Shown piece by piece: positions 35,951-44,920 of a DNA stretch of 64,000 nucleotides. The notes beneath the pieces are model-generated. The model had not been told where the DNA came from and did not search any database. It saw only the letters and a list, made by a program, of their open reading frames with translations. The position numbers and the translations under genes were made by a program. The stretch is from positions 620,001-684,000 of the forward strand of contig NZ_QGLE01000001.1 of NCBI RefSeq assembly GCF_003173035.1. The letters are read 5' to 3'. This DNA comes from Zavarzinia aquatilis (GTDB lineage Bacteria; Pseudomonadota; Alphaproteobacteria; Zavarziniales; Zavarziniaceae). Positions within the stretch are counted from its first letter, which is position 1. Every line of letters begins with the position of its first letter.

Positions 35951-37041
35951 CAGCGCCTCCTCTGCCAGAGATCGGGATTGAAGGCCTTGAAGCGGCCGTA
36001 GAAGGTCTCGCTGAACAGGATGACCAGGAAGATCATGCCCTGGAGCACCTGCACCGTGGCGTCGGGCAGGCCCATCCGCCGCTGCAACAAGCCGCCCGAG
36101 GCGTCGATCCCGCCGAGCAGCAGCGCGACGGGAATGATCGCCAGCGGATTGTGCCGGGCGAGGAAGGCGACGAGAATGCCGGTATAGCCGTAACCCGCCG
36201 CGATCGAGGCATTGGCGTTGCCCTGCACGGCGGCGACCTCGATCATGCCGGCGAGCCCGGCGAAACCGCCCGCCAGGGCGCAGAAGCCGACGATCAGCGG
36301 CCCGACGGCCAGCCCCTGAACCTGCGCCGCGCGGACATTGCCGCCAGCGATGCGGGCGGCGAAGCCCCAGCTCGTCTTCTCGATCAGGATCGAGGAGATC
36401 ACACAGGCGACGATACCGACGACGAGGCCCCAATGGACGTCCATGCCCGGAATGTCACCGATGGCGAAGGCGGGGTCGATCGGATGGGTCGACGGTTTGT
36501 TGAGCGAGGCGGGATCGCGCAACGGCCCTTCGACGAAATGGTTCATCAGGGCGATGGCGATATAGGCCATCAGCAGGCTGGAAATCGTTTCGTTGACGGC
36601 GCGGTAATGACGCAGCGCGCCGACGGCGCCAATCCACAGCGCACCCGCCGCCATGCTGGCGAGGCCCATGGCCACGATGCCGACGAAGGCCGGCGCGCCC
36701 GACAGGGCGTAACCGGCCGCGGCCGCGGCGACACCGCCCAGGACGATGGCCCCCTCCCCGCCGATGACAACGAGGCCGAGGCGCGCCGGCAGCGCGACGC
36801 AGAGCGCGGAGAGGAGCAGCGGCGCGGCCCGCGACAGCGTGTTCTGCACCGAGAACCAGCTGCCAAAACCGCCCCGCCACATCAGCTCGAACAATTGCAG
36901 CGGCGACTTGCCGAGAAAGAGGAGAAAGACACTGAACGCCAGCAGGCCGACGATCAGCGCGGCCAGCGGCAGCACAAAGGCTTCCGCGCGCCGCGCCAGC
37001 CATTCCACGGCCCCGGCTGAAGGGCTTGCACGTTCGGACAT
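35950..37041 (-). CDS. ABC transporter permease, BMP/nucleoside-type (first subunit)
   Basis: A 363-residue membrane protein of the same permease family, longer at the N-terminus as is normal for the YufP/NupP-type subunit. The conserved [19 protein letters not shown] and a [17 protein letters not shown] stretch (about 163-179) are visible, with about ten hydrophobic segments. ATG 37041 has a GGGGGGA ribosome-binding site; an earlier in-frame start 11 codons upstream is less likely. Confidence 0.92.
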   Translation of the reverse strand: MSERASPSAGAVEWLARRAEAFVLPLAALIVGLLAFSVFLLFLGKSPLQLFELMWRGGFGSWFSVQNTLSRAAPLLLSALCVALPARLGLVVIGGEGAIVLGGVAAAAAGYALSGAPAFVGIVAMGLASMAAGALWIGAVGALRHYRAVNETISSLLMAYIAIALMNHFVEGPLRDPASLNKPSTHPIDPAFAIGDIPGMDVHWGLVVGIVACVISSILIEKTSWGFAARIAGGNVRAAQVQGLAVGPLIVGFCALAGGFAGLAGMIEVAAVQGNANASIAAGYGYTGILVAFLARHNPLAIIPVALLLGGIDASGGLLQRRMGLPDATVQVLQGMIFLVILFSETFYGRFKAFNPDLWQRRR

Positions 37042-37083
37042 GATCCCCCCGCTATCGACAAGGACAGGCTGCAACCGACCGTG

Positions 37084-38211
37084 TTACGAGGTCGAGCCGA
37101 GCACGCCTTCGACGAGGTAACCCATGCTCTCGAGTTCGATCGCGGTCTCGACGAAGGACTGGCCCGCGGTCGCGACGACATTGCCCTTGTTGTCCTTCAG
37201 CGGACCCTTGAAGACGGCGAAGCCGCCTTTCATGATCTCGGCCAGGGTCCCCTCGAACTGCTTGCGCGCCGCCTCGCCCACCGCGGGGCCGAGGGCGCTC
37301 ATCTTCACGAAACCGTCGGACAGGCCGCCGCGGGTGAAATTGGGCAGGGTCTCGCCCGCCATCAGCTTGGTGACATACATCTTGTAGACGTTGGCCCAGT
37401 TCCATTCCGCGCCGGTCAGATATTTCTCGGGCGCGAGCGGGGCCTGATTGGCGTGATAGCCGCAGACATAGGCACCGCGCCCGGCCGCCGTCTCGACCAC
37501 CACCTTGGGGCTGTCGACATGGCAGGTGACGACGTCGACGCCCTGGTCGATCAGAGCATTGGTCGCCTCCGCCTCCTTGACCGCCAGCGACCATTCACCG
37601 GTGAAGATCACCTGACAGGTGATCGCGGGATCGACAGACCGGGCGCCCAGCAGGAAGGAATTCACATTCTGCAGCACCTGCGGAATCGGCTTGGCCGCGA
37701 CGAAGCCGATCTTCTTCGACTTGGTGGCGTGACCGGCGGCGATACCGTTCAGATATTGCCCCTGACCGATGTAACCGAAGTAGGAACCGGTGTTCTTCGG
37801 GTGCTTGCCCTCGGTCCACAGGCCGCCGCAGTGGCGGAACTGGACTTCAGGGAATTTCGCCGCCATGGCCAGCATGTGCGGATCGAAATAGCCGAAGGAG
37901 GTCGGGAACAGCAGCCTGGCGCCGTCGAGATTGATCATGGATTCCATGGTCTTCTGGACGTCGACGGTCTCGGGGACATTTTCTTCCTCGACCAGGGTGA
38001 CGCCCTCCATCGCCTTCAGGGTCGCGGCGCCTTCGGCGTGGGCCTGATTGTAACCGTAATCGTCCTTCGGCCCGACATAGATGAAGCCGATGGTCAGATC
38101 AGCCGCGAAAGCCCGGCGCAGGGGCAAGGATGTACCTGCGACGCCAAGGGCCGCGCCCATGGCCGTCGTCTGCAGAAACCGGCGGCGATTGATCATCAGA
38201 GGCTTTGCCAT
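37084..38211 (-). CDS. BMP-family ABC transporter substrate-binding protein
   Basis: A 375-residue periplasmic binding protein of the basic membrane protein (PnrA-like) family, which typically binds nucleosides or related N-heterocycles. The N-terminus carries a twin-arginine signal (NRRRFLQTT, 8-16) with probable cleavage after AFA (about residue 36), so it is exported folded. TIGFIYVGPKDDYGYNQAHAEG (about 40-61) is the family ligand-binding start. AAGGAG precedes ATG 38211. It is the first gene of the operon, downstream of two operator-like palindromes. Confidence 0.93.
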   Translation of the reverse strand: MAKPLMINRRRFLQTTAMGAALGVAGTSLPLRRAFAADLTIGFIYVGPKDDYGYNQAHAEGAATLKAMEGVTLVEEENVPETVDVQKTMESMINLDGARLLFPTSFGYFDPHMLAMAAKFPEVQFRHCGGLWTEGKHPKNTGSYFGYIGQGQYLNGIAAGHATKSKKIGFVAAKPIPQVLQNVNSFLLGARSVDPAITCQVIFTGEWSLAVKEAEATNALIDQGVDVVTCHVDSPKVVVETAAGRGAYVCGYHANQAPLAPEKYLTGAEWNWANVYKMYVTKLMAGETLPNFTRGGLSDGFVKMSALGPAVGEAARKQFEGTLAEIMKGGFAVFKGPLKDNKGNVVATAGQSFVETAIELESMGYLVEGVLGSTS

Positions 38212-38258
38212 TCTTCGCTCCTTGCCCTTCCCTTGGCGCCCGGCGCCGTTGCAAGGAA

Positions 38259-38270
38259 ATTGTATGCAAT
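38259..38270 (-). promoter_or_regulatory. Operator-like half-perfect palindrome, distal copy
   Basis: ATTGTATGCAAT on the plus strand resembles the upstream 16-bp palindrome core with one mismatched pair. Its centre lies 44 bp from the centre of the perfect copy, about four helical turns, and 47 bp before the binding-protein start codon. The pair suggests cooperative binding by one dimeric regulator, probably of the GntR family. Confidence 0.55.
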
Positions 38271-38300
38271 AGCCATACCAATCGCGGCACTCCAATACTG

Positions 38301-38316
38301 TCATTGTATACAATGA
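38301..38316 (-). promoter_or_regulatory. 16-bp perfect palindrome, probable GntR-type operator
   Basis: TCATTGTATACAATGA is a perfect palindrome 90 bp upstream of the BMP binding-protein start. The core TTGTATACAA fits the operators of FCD-type GntR regulators that control many catabolic operons. No GntR gene is present in the window, so the regulator would act from elsewhere. It presumably controls the importer/biuret-hydrolase operon. Confidence 0.68.
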
Positions 38317-38427
38317 CTTACCGAGGAAATGGAAAGCCTTGCAGGAAGCCGACCAGGCCATATTAAGGTTATTTTTTAGGCATCAGCACAGGATGCAAGC
38401 AGATTGGGCAACGCGAAGGGTCCGGCG

Positions 38428-39840
38428 TCAGACCGGATCGGCCTTCGTGCGATTGCGCCCGGCATGTTTCGCGCCATAGAGCGCGACATCGGCGCGGGCC
38501 AGCAGCGCCTGCGCACTTTCGCCCCGCCGCAAGACCGCGACCCCGGCGCTGACCGTGACCGGCCGTCCCAGCCCGAATTCCATCCCTTCCATATGCTTGC
38601 GGATACGCTCGGCCGCGCCCACGGCTTCATCCACCCCGGTGTCCGGGCAGATGACGACGAATTCCTCGCCCCCCATGCGGCCGGCGAGGTCGGCCCTGCG
38701 GACGGAAGCGGCAATCAGCCGGCCGAAGCCGGTCAATACCCGGTCGCCCGCGGGATGGCCGAAGTCGTCGTTCACAGCCTTGAAATGGTCGATATCCATC
38801 ATCACCACCGCGAGCTTCCGCTTCTGGCGCAGAGCGCGTGCCACTTCCGTCTCCAGCCGGGCGTCGATGGCCTTGCGGTTGACGAGGCCGGTCAAGGCAT
38901 CGGTCCGCGACAGGCGCGCGAGTTCCCGGTTGAGCCGGCTCATGCGCCAGATCACGACACCGGCGACCAGCAGCGCGCCCAGCGCGGCGGCGCCGATCCG
39001 CAGCATGAAGCCGATCTCCGAGGACTGCTCGACACGGATCGAGACGTAACGATTGACGATCCCGTCGCGGTCCTCTTCGGTCAGGGTGGCGACCCCGCGG
39101 TCGAGGATATCGCGCAGCACGTGATCGCCCCCGGACACGGCGATGCGAAGCTGGTTGGTATAATCGGGTAACCGGCCGGCGATCTTCAGATTGAACAGTC
39201 CCTGTTTCTTGATCGTATAGGCCGCGACGATGAGCGAGCGCAGCGTCATGTCCGCCCGCCGCTCCGAGACCATCTGCATCGCCTCATCCTCGGTCGCGGT
39301 CAGCACGATGGCGATTTCAGGGTAATCTCGGCGGACCTTTTCCTCGATGGACGTGCCTCGCGGCAGAGCCATGGTCTGACCGGCGAGGGCATGGAGGTCA
39401 GTCACCGCCGCGTGTTCCTCGCGGGTGATGACCACATTGGGGTCCGAGAAGACCGGTTCGGTGAACAGCAGCCAGCTTTCCCGGTCCGGTGTCCGGTTGA
39501 GAAAGCTGAGCAGGCGGCAGCGGCCATCGGCAGCGGCGGCCAAACTGTCATCCCAATCCTTCGTCGGCTGCAGGACCAGCGTCAGCCCTGCGCGGCGGGC
39601 GACGAGAGCCAGCAAATCGGCGCCGATGCCGCGATGGCGGCCTTCGCCATCGACCCATTCGAAGGGCTGCCAGTCAGGATCGACACAGAAACGCACCACG
39701 CCCAGGTGCTCGGCATGGGCGCGCTCGAAAGCGGTCGCGCGTCCCTGATCCGCCTGGACAGCGGTCGCCCCCAGGAGCGTGAACAGGAAGATCGGGACAA
39801 GCCTGCGCCAAGGCGTCAGGAACAGGGCTAGGGCGCCCAT
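38428..39840 (-). CDS. Diguanylate cyclase with periplasmic binding-protein sensor domain
   Basis: A 470-residue membrane protein. A signal segment (about 13-30) leads to a solute-binding protein family 3-like domain (about 45-270, VRFCVDPDWQPFEW), then a transmembrane helix (about 279-299), then a GGDEF domain (about 310-470). The active site is GGEEF (390-394), catalytically competent in known cyclases, and the product-inhibition I-site RxxD is present as RRAD (381-384). It should make cyclic di-GMP in response to a periplasmic small molecule, probably an amino acid-like ligand. The ATG at 39840 has a distant GGAG; a GTG four codons upstream is possible. Confidence 0.92.
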   Translation of the reverse strand: MGALALFLTPWRRLVPIFLFTLLGATAVQADQGRATAFERAHAEHLGVVRFCVDPDWQPFEWVDGEGRHRGIGADLLALVARRAGLTLVLQPTKDWDDSLAAAADGRCRLLSFLNRTPDRESWLLFTEPVFSDPNVVITREEHAAVTDLHALAGQTMALPRGTSIEEKVRRDYPEIAIVLTATEDEAMQMVSERRADMTLRSLIVAAYTIKKQGLFNLKIAGRLPDYTNQLRIAVSGGDHVLRDILDRGVATLTEEDRDGIVNRYVSIRVEQSSEIGFMLRIGAAALGALLVAGVVIWRMSRLNRELARLSRTDALTGLVNRKAIDARLETEVARALRQKRKLAVVMMDIDHFKAVNDDFGHPAGDRVLTGFGRLIAASVRRADLAGRMGGEEFVVICPDTGVDEAVGAAERIRKHMEGMEFGLGRPVTVSAGVAVLRRGESAQALLARADVALYGAKHAGRNRTKADPV

Positions 39841-39914
39841 CGGGCAAGGCACTCCGGAACGGGTACCCCACGCAGGGTCGCGGGGACCAGGTCCAAGCCT
39901 GCCACACCGCGATG

Positions 39915-39950
39915 AAAAAACGGTAAAGCCCGGCCGTCACCGGCCGGGCT
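39915..39950 (-). terminator. Intrinsic terminator after the outer-membrane barrel gene
   Basis: A perfect 10-bp stem (AGCCCGGCCG / CGGCCGGGCT, 39927-39950) with a 4-nt loop is followed on the minus strand by TTTACCG and six T residues (39920-39915). It lies 45 bp past the stop of the barrel-protein gene, which is transcribed towards it. Hairpin plus T run gives high confidence. Confidence 0.88.
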
Positions 39951-39994
39951 CGTCCCGGAAAGAGGTCGGGGCGACGCAGGCCGCCCCGCCGATA

Positions 39995-41233
39995 TCAGGG
40001 CAGCAGGCCGCCCAGGATGCCGCCGAGACCCGGGATCGCCGAAATCTGCGCGGTGATGTCTTCGGGGCTGGTCCCGCCACCGAGGCCGACGAGCACTTCG
40101 TTCAGCGCATCGACCAGCGGCGTCAGCGCCGAATTGTCCGTCCCGACCAGACCCTGGACCAGTTCGGTGACCGCGCCGAGGGCGCCGTCGACATTGGTCA
40201 GATCGGCGAGCTGGCCGGTCAGGGCCGACAGCGCGCCATCGGTCGGATCGACCAGCGTGTTCACGAGATCGGTCACCGGGTCGAGCAACGACTGGTCGGT
40301 CAGGCCGCCCAGCGTGTCCTGCACGGTGCAGATCAGGTCGGCGCAAGTGGTGCCGTCACCATTGCCGTTGCCGTCATCGCCCGGGACGTCGCCGAACGGA
40401 TCGCCGCCGGTCGCCGCGCCGCCGGCCCGGCTGATCTGGCGGACACCGAAGCCGATCGGATCCGACAGGAAGAAGTTCGGCCGCACCAGCTTGCGGTGAA
40501 TGTCGATCAGGGTCGGCGTCGACGCCTGCTTGGTGCGGTCGTCGCTCAGCAGGTTGGTGGCGCTGTTGAAGTAGAAGCGCACGCCGCCATAGCCGGTCGC
40601 GCCCTTGTCGTCAAAGGCGCCGGTGGCGAACAGGGCCATGCCGGGGATGTCGGTCAGCAGGGCTTCGGCCTGGATGTCGCCGCCGAGGCCGACCACGTCC
40701 GAATACATCAGGCCGCCGCCGATGCGCAGGTTCGGGTTCGGATAGATCGAGATGCCGGCGCGGCCATAGAACTGGTCGGGCACGACCTCGCCGAGGGTGT
40801 AACCGGCGGTGCCTTCGAGGGTGATGTTGTCGATGTAATATTCGGCGATGCCGGCGACGGCATACTGCTCGTAGTCATCGACGAAATAGCCGGCGCCGAC
40901 GATGCCAACCATGAAAGTCTCGGGTTCGCGGTAGAACAGCTGAGCCGCGCCGCCGGCGAAGCCCACCTCGTCGGCGACGAAACCGGCGATACCGTCGATC
41001 TGCAGGCCGACATTGTCGCCGAGCGGCAGGGTGAGGCTGGGCGCGCCGCCATAGAGGCCGCCATTCTCGTCACCGCCGCCGAAAATCCCCAGCTGGAAAT
41101 TGGTTTCGGCAACGCCCTTGCCGGCACCGAACTGATCCGGGGAAACCGGCACCGCGTCCTGTGCGAGAACGAAAGGTGCGGCCGAAGTCGCGGCGACGAA
41201 TGCCGCCGACAGAGTTATCGCGCGCATGTTCAT
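39995..41233 (-). CDS. Predicted outer-membrane beta-barrel protein with low-complexity C-terminus
   Basis: A 412-residue exported protein with a cleavable signal peptide (about 1-24, ending VLAQ). Residues 40-230 alternate hydrophobic and glycine-rich segments (LGIFGGGDENGGLYGG, VGIVGAGYFVDDYEQYAVAGIAEYY), as expected for transmembrane beta strands. After residue 280 the sequence changes to an acidic, Gly/Asp/Leu/Thr-rich region with one cysteine pair (TTCADLICTV) and repeated LVD/LTN-type segments. No named family is recognised. It ends LLP without a C-terminal aromatic, so the barrel probably ends earlier. Confidence 0.7.
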   Translation of the reverse strand: MNMRAITLSAAFVAATSAAPFVLAQDAVPVSPDQFGAGKGVAETNFQLGIFGGGDENGGLYGGAPSLTLPLGDNVGLQIDGIAGFVADEVGFAGGAAQLFYREPETFMVGIVGAGYFVDDYEQYAVAGIAEYYIDNITLEGTAGYTLGEVVPDQFYGRAGISIYPNPNLRIGGGLMYSDVVGLGGDIQAEALLTDIPGMALFATGAFDDKGATGYGGVRFYFNSATNLLSDDRTKQASTPTLIDIHRKLVRPNFFLSDPIGFGVRQISRAGGAATGGDPFGDVPGDDGNGNGDGTTCADLICTVQDTLGGLTDQSLLDPVTDLVNTLVDPTDGALSALTGQLADLTNVDGALGAVTELVQGLVGTDNSALTPLVDALNEVLVGLGGGTSPEDITAQISAIPGLGGILGGLLP

Positions 41234-41618
41234 GGTGTCTGGTTGCCCCTTGCAAACTTTACTGTCCCCAGCCGCCCCAGCGAAGGCGCGCGAGACTCCG
41301 GCCGTCAGGCGTCCGGTTCGTCCCGAGTCCCGTCATCGGGGGACTTACTCGTGGGACTTTGCGCCAGTACAGTGCATTTGCGCAGGCATTCTGGTTCAAT
41401 GTGATGGGCAAATGAATTCAAAACGGATGTCGAAAAATCCATATTGAACGAAGTGGTTGCGCTCGTCGGCGATTTCCCGCCGCGCATGTTGCCTCATCGC
41501 AGCAAGTTTACGTTGCGTTGCGGCACATCCCTGGAATTAACCAAATTTTCCCGAAAACAACTCTGTCCAAAACGGTGTCGATAGCGGCGCCCCATCGCGG
41601 GGCGCCGCCGAAGCGCCG
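41234..41618. other. Intergenic region with promoter and terminator
   Basis: A 385-bp gap between two minus-strand genes. The stretch near 41400-41580 is clearly AT-richer than the surroundings, as expected for a promoter region serving the barrel-protein gene. The far end holds the 41584-41608 hairpin that closes the aminotransferase transcript. No conserved small gene or structured RNA is recognised. Confidence 0.5.
41584..41608 (-). terminator. Hairpin after the aminotransferase gene
   Basis: A perfect 10-bp GC stem (GCGGCGCCCC / GGGGCGCCGC) with a 5-nt loop begins 11 bp past the aminotransferase stop. The following minus-strand sequence (TATCGACACCGTTTTGG) has only a short T run, so termination may be moderate. 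Confidence 0.65.
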
Positions 41619-42860
41619 TCAGTTACCCGCCACCATGCGCGCGACGAGCGAAGCGAGACGACCGATGCCCGCTTCGATCTGCTCGGGGCTGGACAGGGAA
41701 TAGGACAGGCGCAGCTTGTTGTCCTGCCGCCCTTCGCCATAGAAGGCGCCCCCCGGAACGAAGGCCACGCGACATTCCTCGATGGATCGGGCCAGCAGGG
41801 CCGCACCGTCGACAGCTTCCGGCAGGGTGACCCAGACGAACATGCCGCCTTCCGGCCGCGTCCAGGACACGCCTTCGGGCATATGACGGGCGAGGGCCGC
41901 CAGCATCGCGTCCCGGCGCTCCCGATAGGCGTCACGGTTGCGGGCGACCTGCGCCGCGAAGCCCCCTTCCGCGACCTGATGCATGACCATCTGGTTGATG
42001 GTCGCGCAATGCAGATCGGCGGCCTGCTTGGCCAGCACCAGCTTGGCGATGACGGCAGAGGCGCCGCAGACCCAACCGACGCGCAGGGCCGGCGCCAGCG
42101 TCTTCGAGAAGGTGCCGCAGTATAGAGTACGCGTGCGCTCGATCCCGCCGGAGCGGGCGACGTCGAGCGCGAGAAGCGCCGGCACCTCGACCCCGTCGTA
42201 ACGAAGGGCCGAATAGGCGGCATCCTCGACCACGACCGTGCCGAGGGCATCGGCGAGGTCGAGCAGCCCTTCCCGCGCCACGAGGCTGACCGTCTCGCCC
42301 GACGGATTGGCGAAATCGGCCACCAGATAGGCAAGGCCAACCCGCCCACCTCGCGCCGCCGCCTGGTCGCGGTAACTCTCCGGCGTGCGATTGCCGCCTT
42401 CGGGCATCAGCGTGTCGTAATGCGGCTCGTAGGGATTGAAGGCCTGCAGGGCGCCGAGATAGGTCGGCGCGGTGACGAGGGCGGTATCCCCCCGCGACAG
42501 GAACAGCTTGCCGATGAAATCGAGGCCTTGCTGCGAGCCGGCGGTGATCATGATGTTGCGCTCGTCGCAGGGCACGCCGCGTTCCGCCATATGGCCGGCG
42601 ATCCAGCGCCGGAGCGGCAGATAGCCCTCGGAGACCGAATATTGCAGCGCCTGGGCCGCGCGGACGGGATCGCTCAGGATCGACCTGTAAGCCTCGCCGA
42701 TCGCCACCGCCGGAAACAGCGCGGGGTCGGGAATCCCCCCCGCGAAGGAGATGATGTCGGGCTGGTCCAGCAGTTTCAGCAACTCGCGGATTTCGGAGGC
42801 GTTCATGCGCCTGGCGCGGTCAGCGAAACGATCTTTCCAAATGATATTCTCGGCGGTCAT
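41619..42860 (-). CDS. PLP-dependent aminotransferase (fold type I, 2-aminoadipate-type)
   Basis: A 413-residue class I/II aminotransferase of the group that includes LysN/2-aminoadipate and aromatic aminotransferases. The PLP lysine is Lys253 in GTFSKTLAPALRVGW, with Asn185 (FANPSGET) and Asp213 (VVEDAAYSAL). ISFAGGIPDPALFP (about 37-50) and LQYSVSEGYLPLRRWI (about 72-87) are subgroup hallmarks. The closest enzymes are multisubstrate, so amino-acid specificity is open. ATG 42860 (MTAENIIWK) is chosen; in-frame starts up to 42890 are possible. Divergent from uup. Confidence 0.88.
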   Translation of the reverse strand: MTAENIIWKDRFADRARRMNASEIRELLKLLDQPDIISFAGGIPDPALFPAVAIGEAYRSILSDPVRAAQALQYSVSEGYLPLRRWIAGHMAERGVPCDERNIMITAGSQQGLDFIGKLFLSRGDTALVTAPTYLGALQAFNPYEPHYDTLMPEGGNRTPESYRDQAAARGGRVGLAYLVADFANPSGETVSLVAREGLLDLADALGTVVVEDAAYSALRYDGVEVPALLALDVARSGGIERTRTLYCGTFSKTLAPALRVGWVCGASAVIAKLVLAKQAADLHCATINQMVMHQVAEGGFAAQVARNRDAYRERRDAMLAALARHMPEGVSWTRPEGGMFVWVTLPEAVDGAALLARSIEECRVAFVPGGAFYGEGRQDNKLRLSYSLSSPEQIEAGIGRLASLVARMVAGN

Positions 42861-43004
42861 TTTGTTATGGCCTTTCACGTCCATACGCATCTATATGCCA
42901 CGCTTCCGGCTATAGGTCAACATTGCTGTCATAAAATCCACTGCCGGTCCCCGCTGCCGGCACGGTTGATCTTGCCGCCAAGGACCGTTATTGACGGCGC
43001 GACC

Positions 43005-44816
43005 ATGGCCGCTCCCCTTCTCACGCTTCGCGATATCCATGTCGGTTACGGCGGCGCGCCGGTGATCGACGGCGCCGAACTCATCGTCGGCGAAGGCGAC
43101 CGGCTGTGCCTCGTCGGGCGCAACGGCTCGGGCAAGTCCACCCTGCTGAAGATCGCCGCCGGCCTGATCGAGCCCGACCGCGGCGAGCGGATCGTGCAAT
43201 CCGGCATCACCATGCGCTACCTGCCGCAGGAGCCGGATCTGTCGGGCTTCGCCACCACCCTCGCCTATGTCGAGGACGGCCTTGCCCCGGGCGACGACCA
43301 TCACCGGGCGCGCAGCCTGCTCGAAGCCCTCGGCATGACCGGCGAGGAAGACCCGCGCACCCTGTCGGGCGGGGAAATCCGCCGCGCCGCCCTCGCCCGC
43401 ACCCTGGCGCCGGAGCCGGACATCCTCCTGCTCGACGAGCCGACCAACCACATGGACCTGCCAGCCATCGAATGGCTGGAAGAGGAATTGCGCCGCTGCC
43501 GCTCCGCCCTCGTGCTGATCAGCCACGACCGGCGCTTCCTCACCGCCCTGTCGCGGGCGACGGTCTGGCTCGACCGGGGCATCGCGCGGCGGACCGAGCG
43601 CGGCTTTTCCGCCTTCGAGGACTGGCGCGACGACGTTCTCGAACAGGAAGAGAAGGAGCGCCACAAGCTCGACCGCAAGATCGTCGCCGAACTGGACTGG
43701 CTGCGCCATGGCGTCTCGGGCCGGCGCAAGCGCAACATGCGCCGCCTCGGCCAGCTCCACGCCATGCGCAAGGACCGCCGGGAAGAGCGCAAGGCCGTCG
43801 GCACGGTGAAGATGGCGGTTGGCGAGGGCGAGACCTCGGGCAAGACCGTGATCGAGGCCCGCCATGTCTCCAAGGCCTTCGAGGGCCGGCCGATCATCAC
43901 GGACCTGTCCTTGCGCCTGCGCCGGGGCGACCGGCTCGGCATCGTCGGGCCGAATGGCGCCGGCAAGACGACGCTGATCAATCTGCTCACGGGCGCGCTG
44001 GCGCCCGATGGCGGCGAGGTTCGTCTCGGCACGAATCTCGAGATGGTCACCCTCGACCAGAAGCGCGAATCCCTTGCCCCGACGACGACGCTGCAGGATG
44101 CCCTGACCGGCGGCGGCAGCGACCAGGTCGAGGTCGCGGGCCAATACAAGCATGTCATCGGCTACATGAAGGACTTCCTGTTCGGCCCCGAACAGGCGCG
44201 CACCCCCCTCGCCGTGCTGTCGGGCGGCGAGCGCGGCCGCGTGATGCTCGCCCGGGCGCTGGCCAAATCGTCCAACCTCCTCGTCCTCGACGAGCCGACC
44301 AACGATCTCGACCTCGAAACCCTCGACCTGCTCGAGGAAATCCTCGCCGATTATCAGGGCACGGTGCTGGTGGTCAGCCACGACCGCGACTTCCTCGACC
44401 GGATCGCGACCTCGATTCTCGCCTACGAGGGGCCGGGACGCTGGACCGAATATGCCGGCGGCTACAGCGACATGGTGGCGCAGCGCGGCCACGGCGTCGA
44501 AGCGCGCGAAATCGAGGGACAGGCCCCGGCGGCGAAAGCCGCCGCCGCGCCCGCCACGGCCCCCAAGGCCGCGGCCAAGCGCAAGCTCTCGTTCAAGGAA
44601 AAGCACGCCCTCGAGACCCTGCCCGCGCGGATCGAGGCTCTGGAGGCGGAAATCGCCCGCCTGCAGGCCCGCCTCGGCGACAGCGGCTTCTTCGCCAAGG
44701 ACCCGGCCGGCTTTCAAAAGGCCGCGGCCCGAATTGATGCGGCGCAAAGCGAGCGCGATGCCGCCGAGGAAGAATGGCTGACCCTCGAAATGCTGCGAGA
44801 AGAGCTCGAGGGCTAG
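43005..44816 (+). CDS. uup: ABC-F ATPase Uup
   Basis: A 603-residue soluble protein with two ABC ATPase domains and no transmembrane segments. Walker A motifs are GRNGSGKST (38-46) and GPNGAGKTT, signatures LSGGEIRR and LSGGERGR, and both Walker B motifs end in DEPTN. The linker with a KRNMRRLGQLHAMR basic helix and the C-terminal coiled coil (ETLPARIEALEAEIARLQ) match Uup, which suppresses transposon excision and acts on ribosomes. The ATG at 43005 gives the family start. Confidence 0.93.
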   Translation: MAAPLLTLRDIHVGYGGAPVIDGAELIVGEGDRLCLVGRNGSGKSTLLKIAAGLIEPDRGERIVQSGITMRYLPQEPDLSGFATTLAYVEDGLAPGDDHHRARSLLEALGMTGEEDPRTLSGGEIRRAALARTLAPEPDILLLDEPTNHMDLPAIEWLEEELRRCRSALVLISHDRRFLTALSRATVWLDRGIARRTERGFSAFEDWRDDVLEQEEKERHKLDRKIVAELDWLRHGVSGRRKRNMRRLGQLHAMRKDRREERKAVGTVKMAVGEGETSGKTVIEARHVSKAFEGRPIITDLSLRLRRGDRLGIVGPNGAGKTTLINLLTGALAPDGGEVRLGTNLEMVTLDQKRESLAPTTTLQDALTGGGSDQVEVAGQYKHVIGYMKDFLFGPEQARTPLAVLSGGERGRVMLARALAKSSNLLVLDEPTNDLDLETLDLLEEILADYQGTVLVVSHDRDFLDRIATSILAYEGPGRWTEYAGGYSDMVAQRGHGVEAREIEGQAPAAKAAAAPATAPKAAAKRKLSFKEKHALETLPARIEALEAEIARLQARLGDSGFFAKDPAGFQKAAARIDAAQSERDAAEEEWLTLEMLREELEG

Positions 44817-44920
44817 ACCTTCGTTAACCAAGGCCGGACATAATTCACGCTGCGCCGCAAGATCGACTAGGCCATGATCACCCGTCGACCCCGTATCTCC
44901 CTGAGCAACCGGAGCAAGCG

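Noticed and set aside
42420-43004. Upstream extension of the uup frame
   Set aside because: The added 195 residues are antisense to the aminotransferase and unlike any Uup N-terminus; ATG 43005 fits the family.
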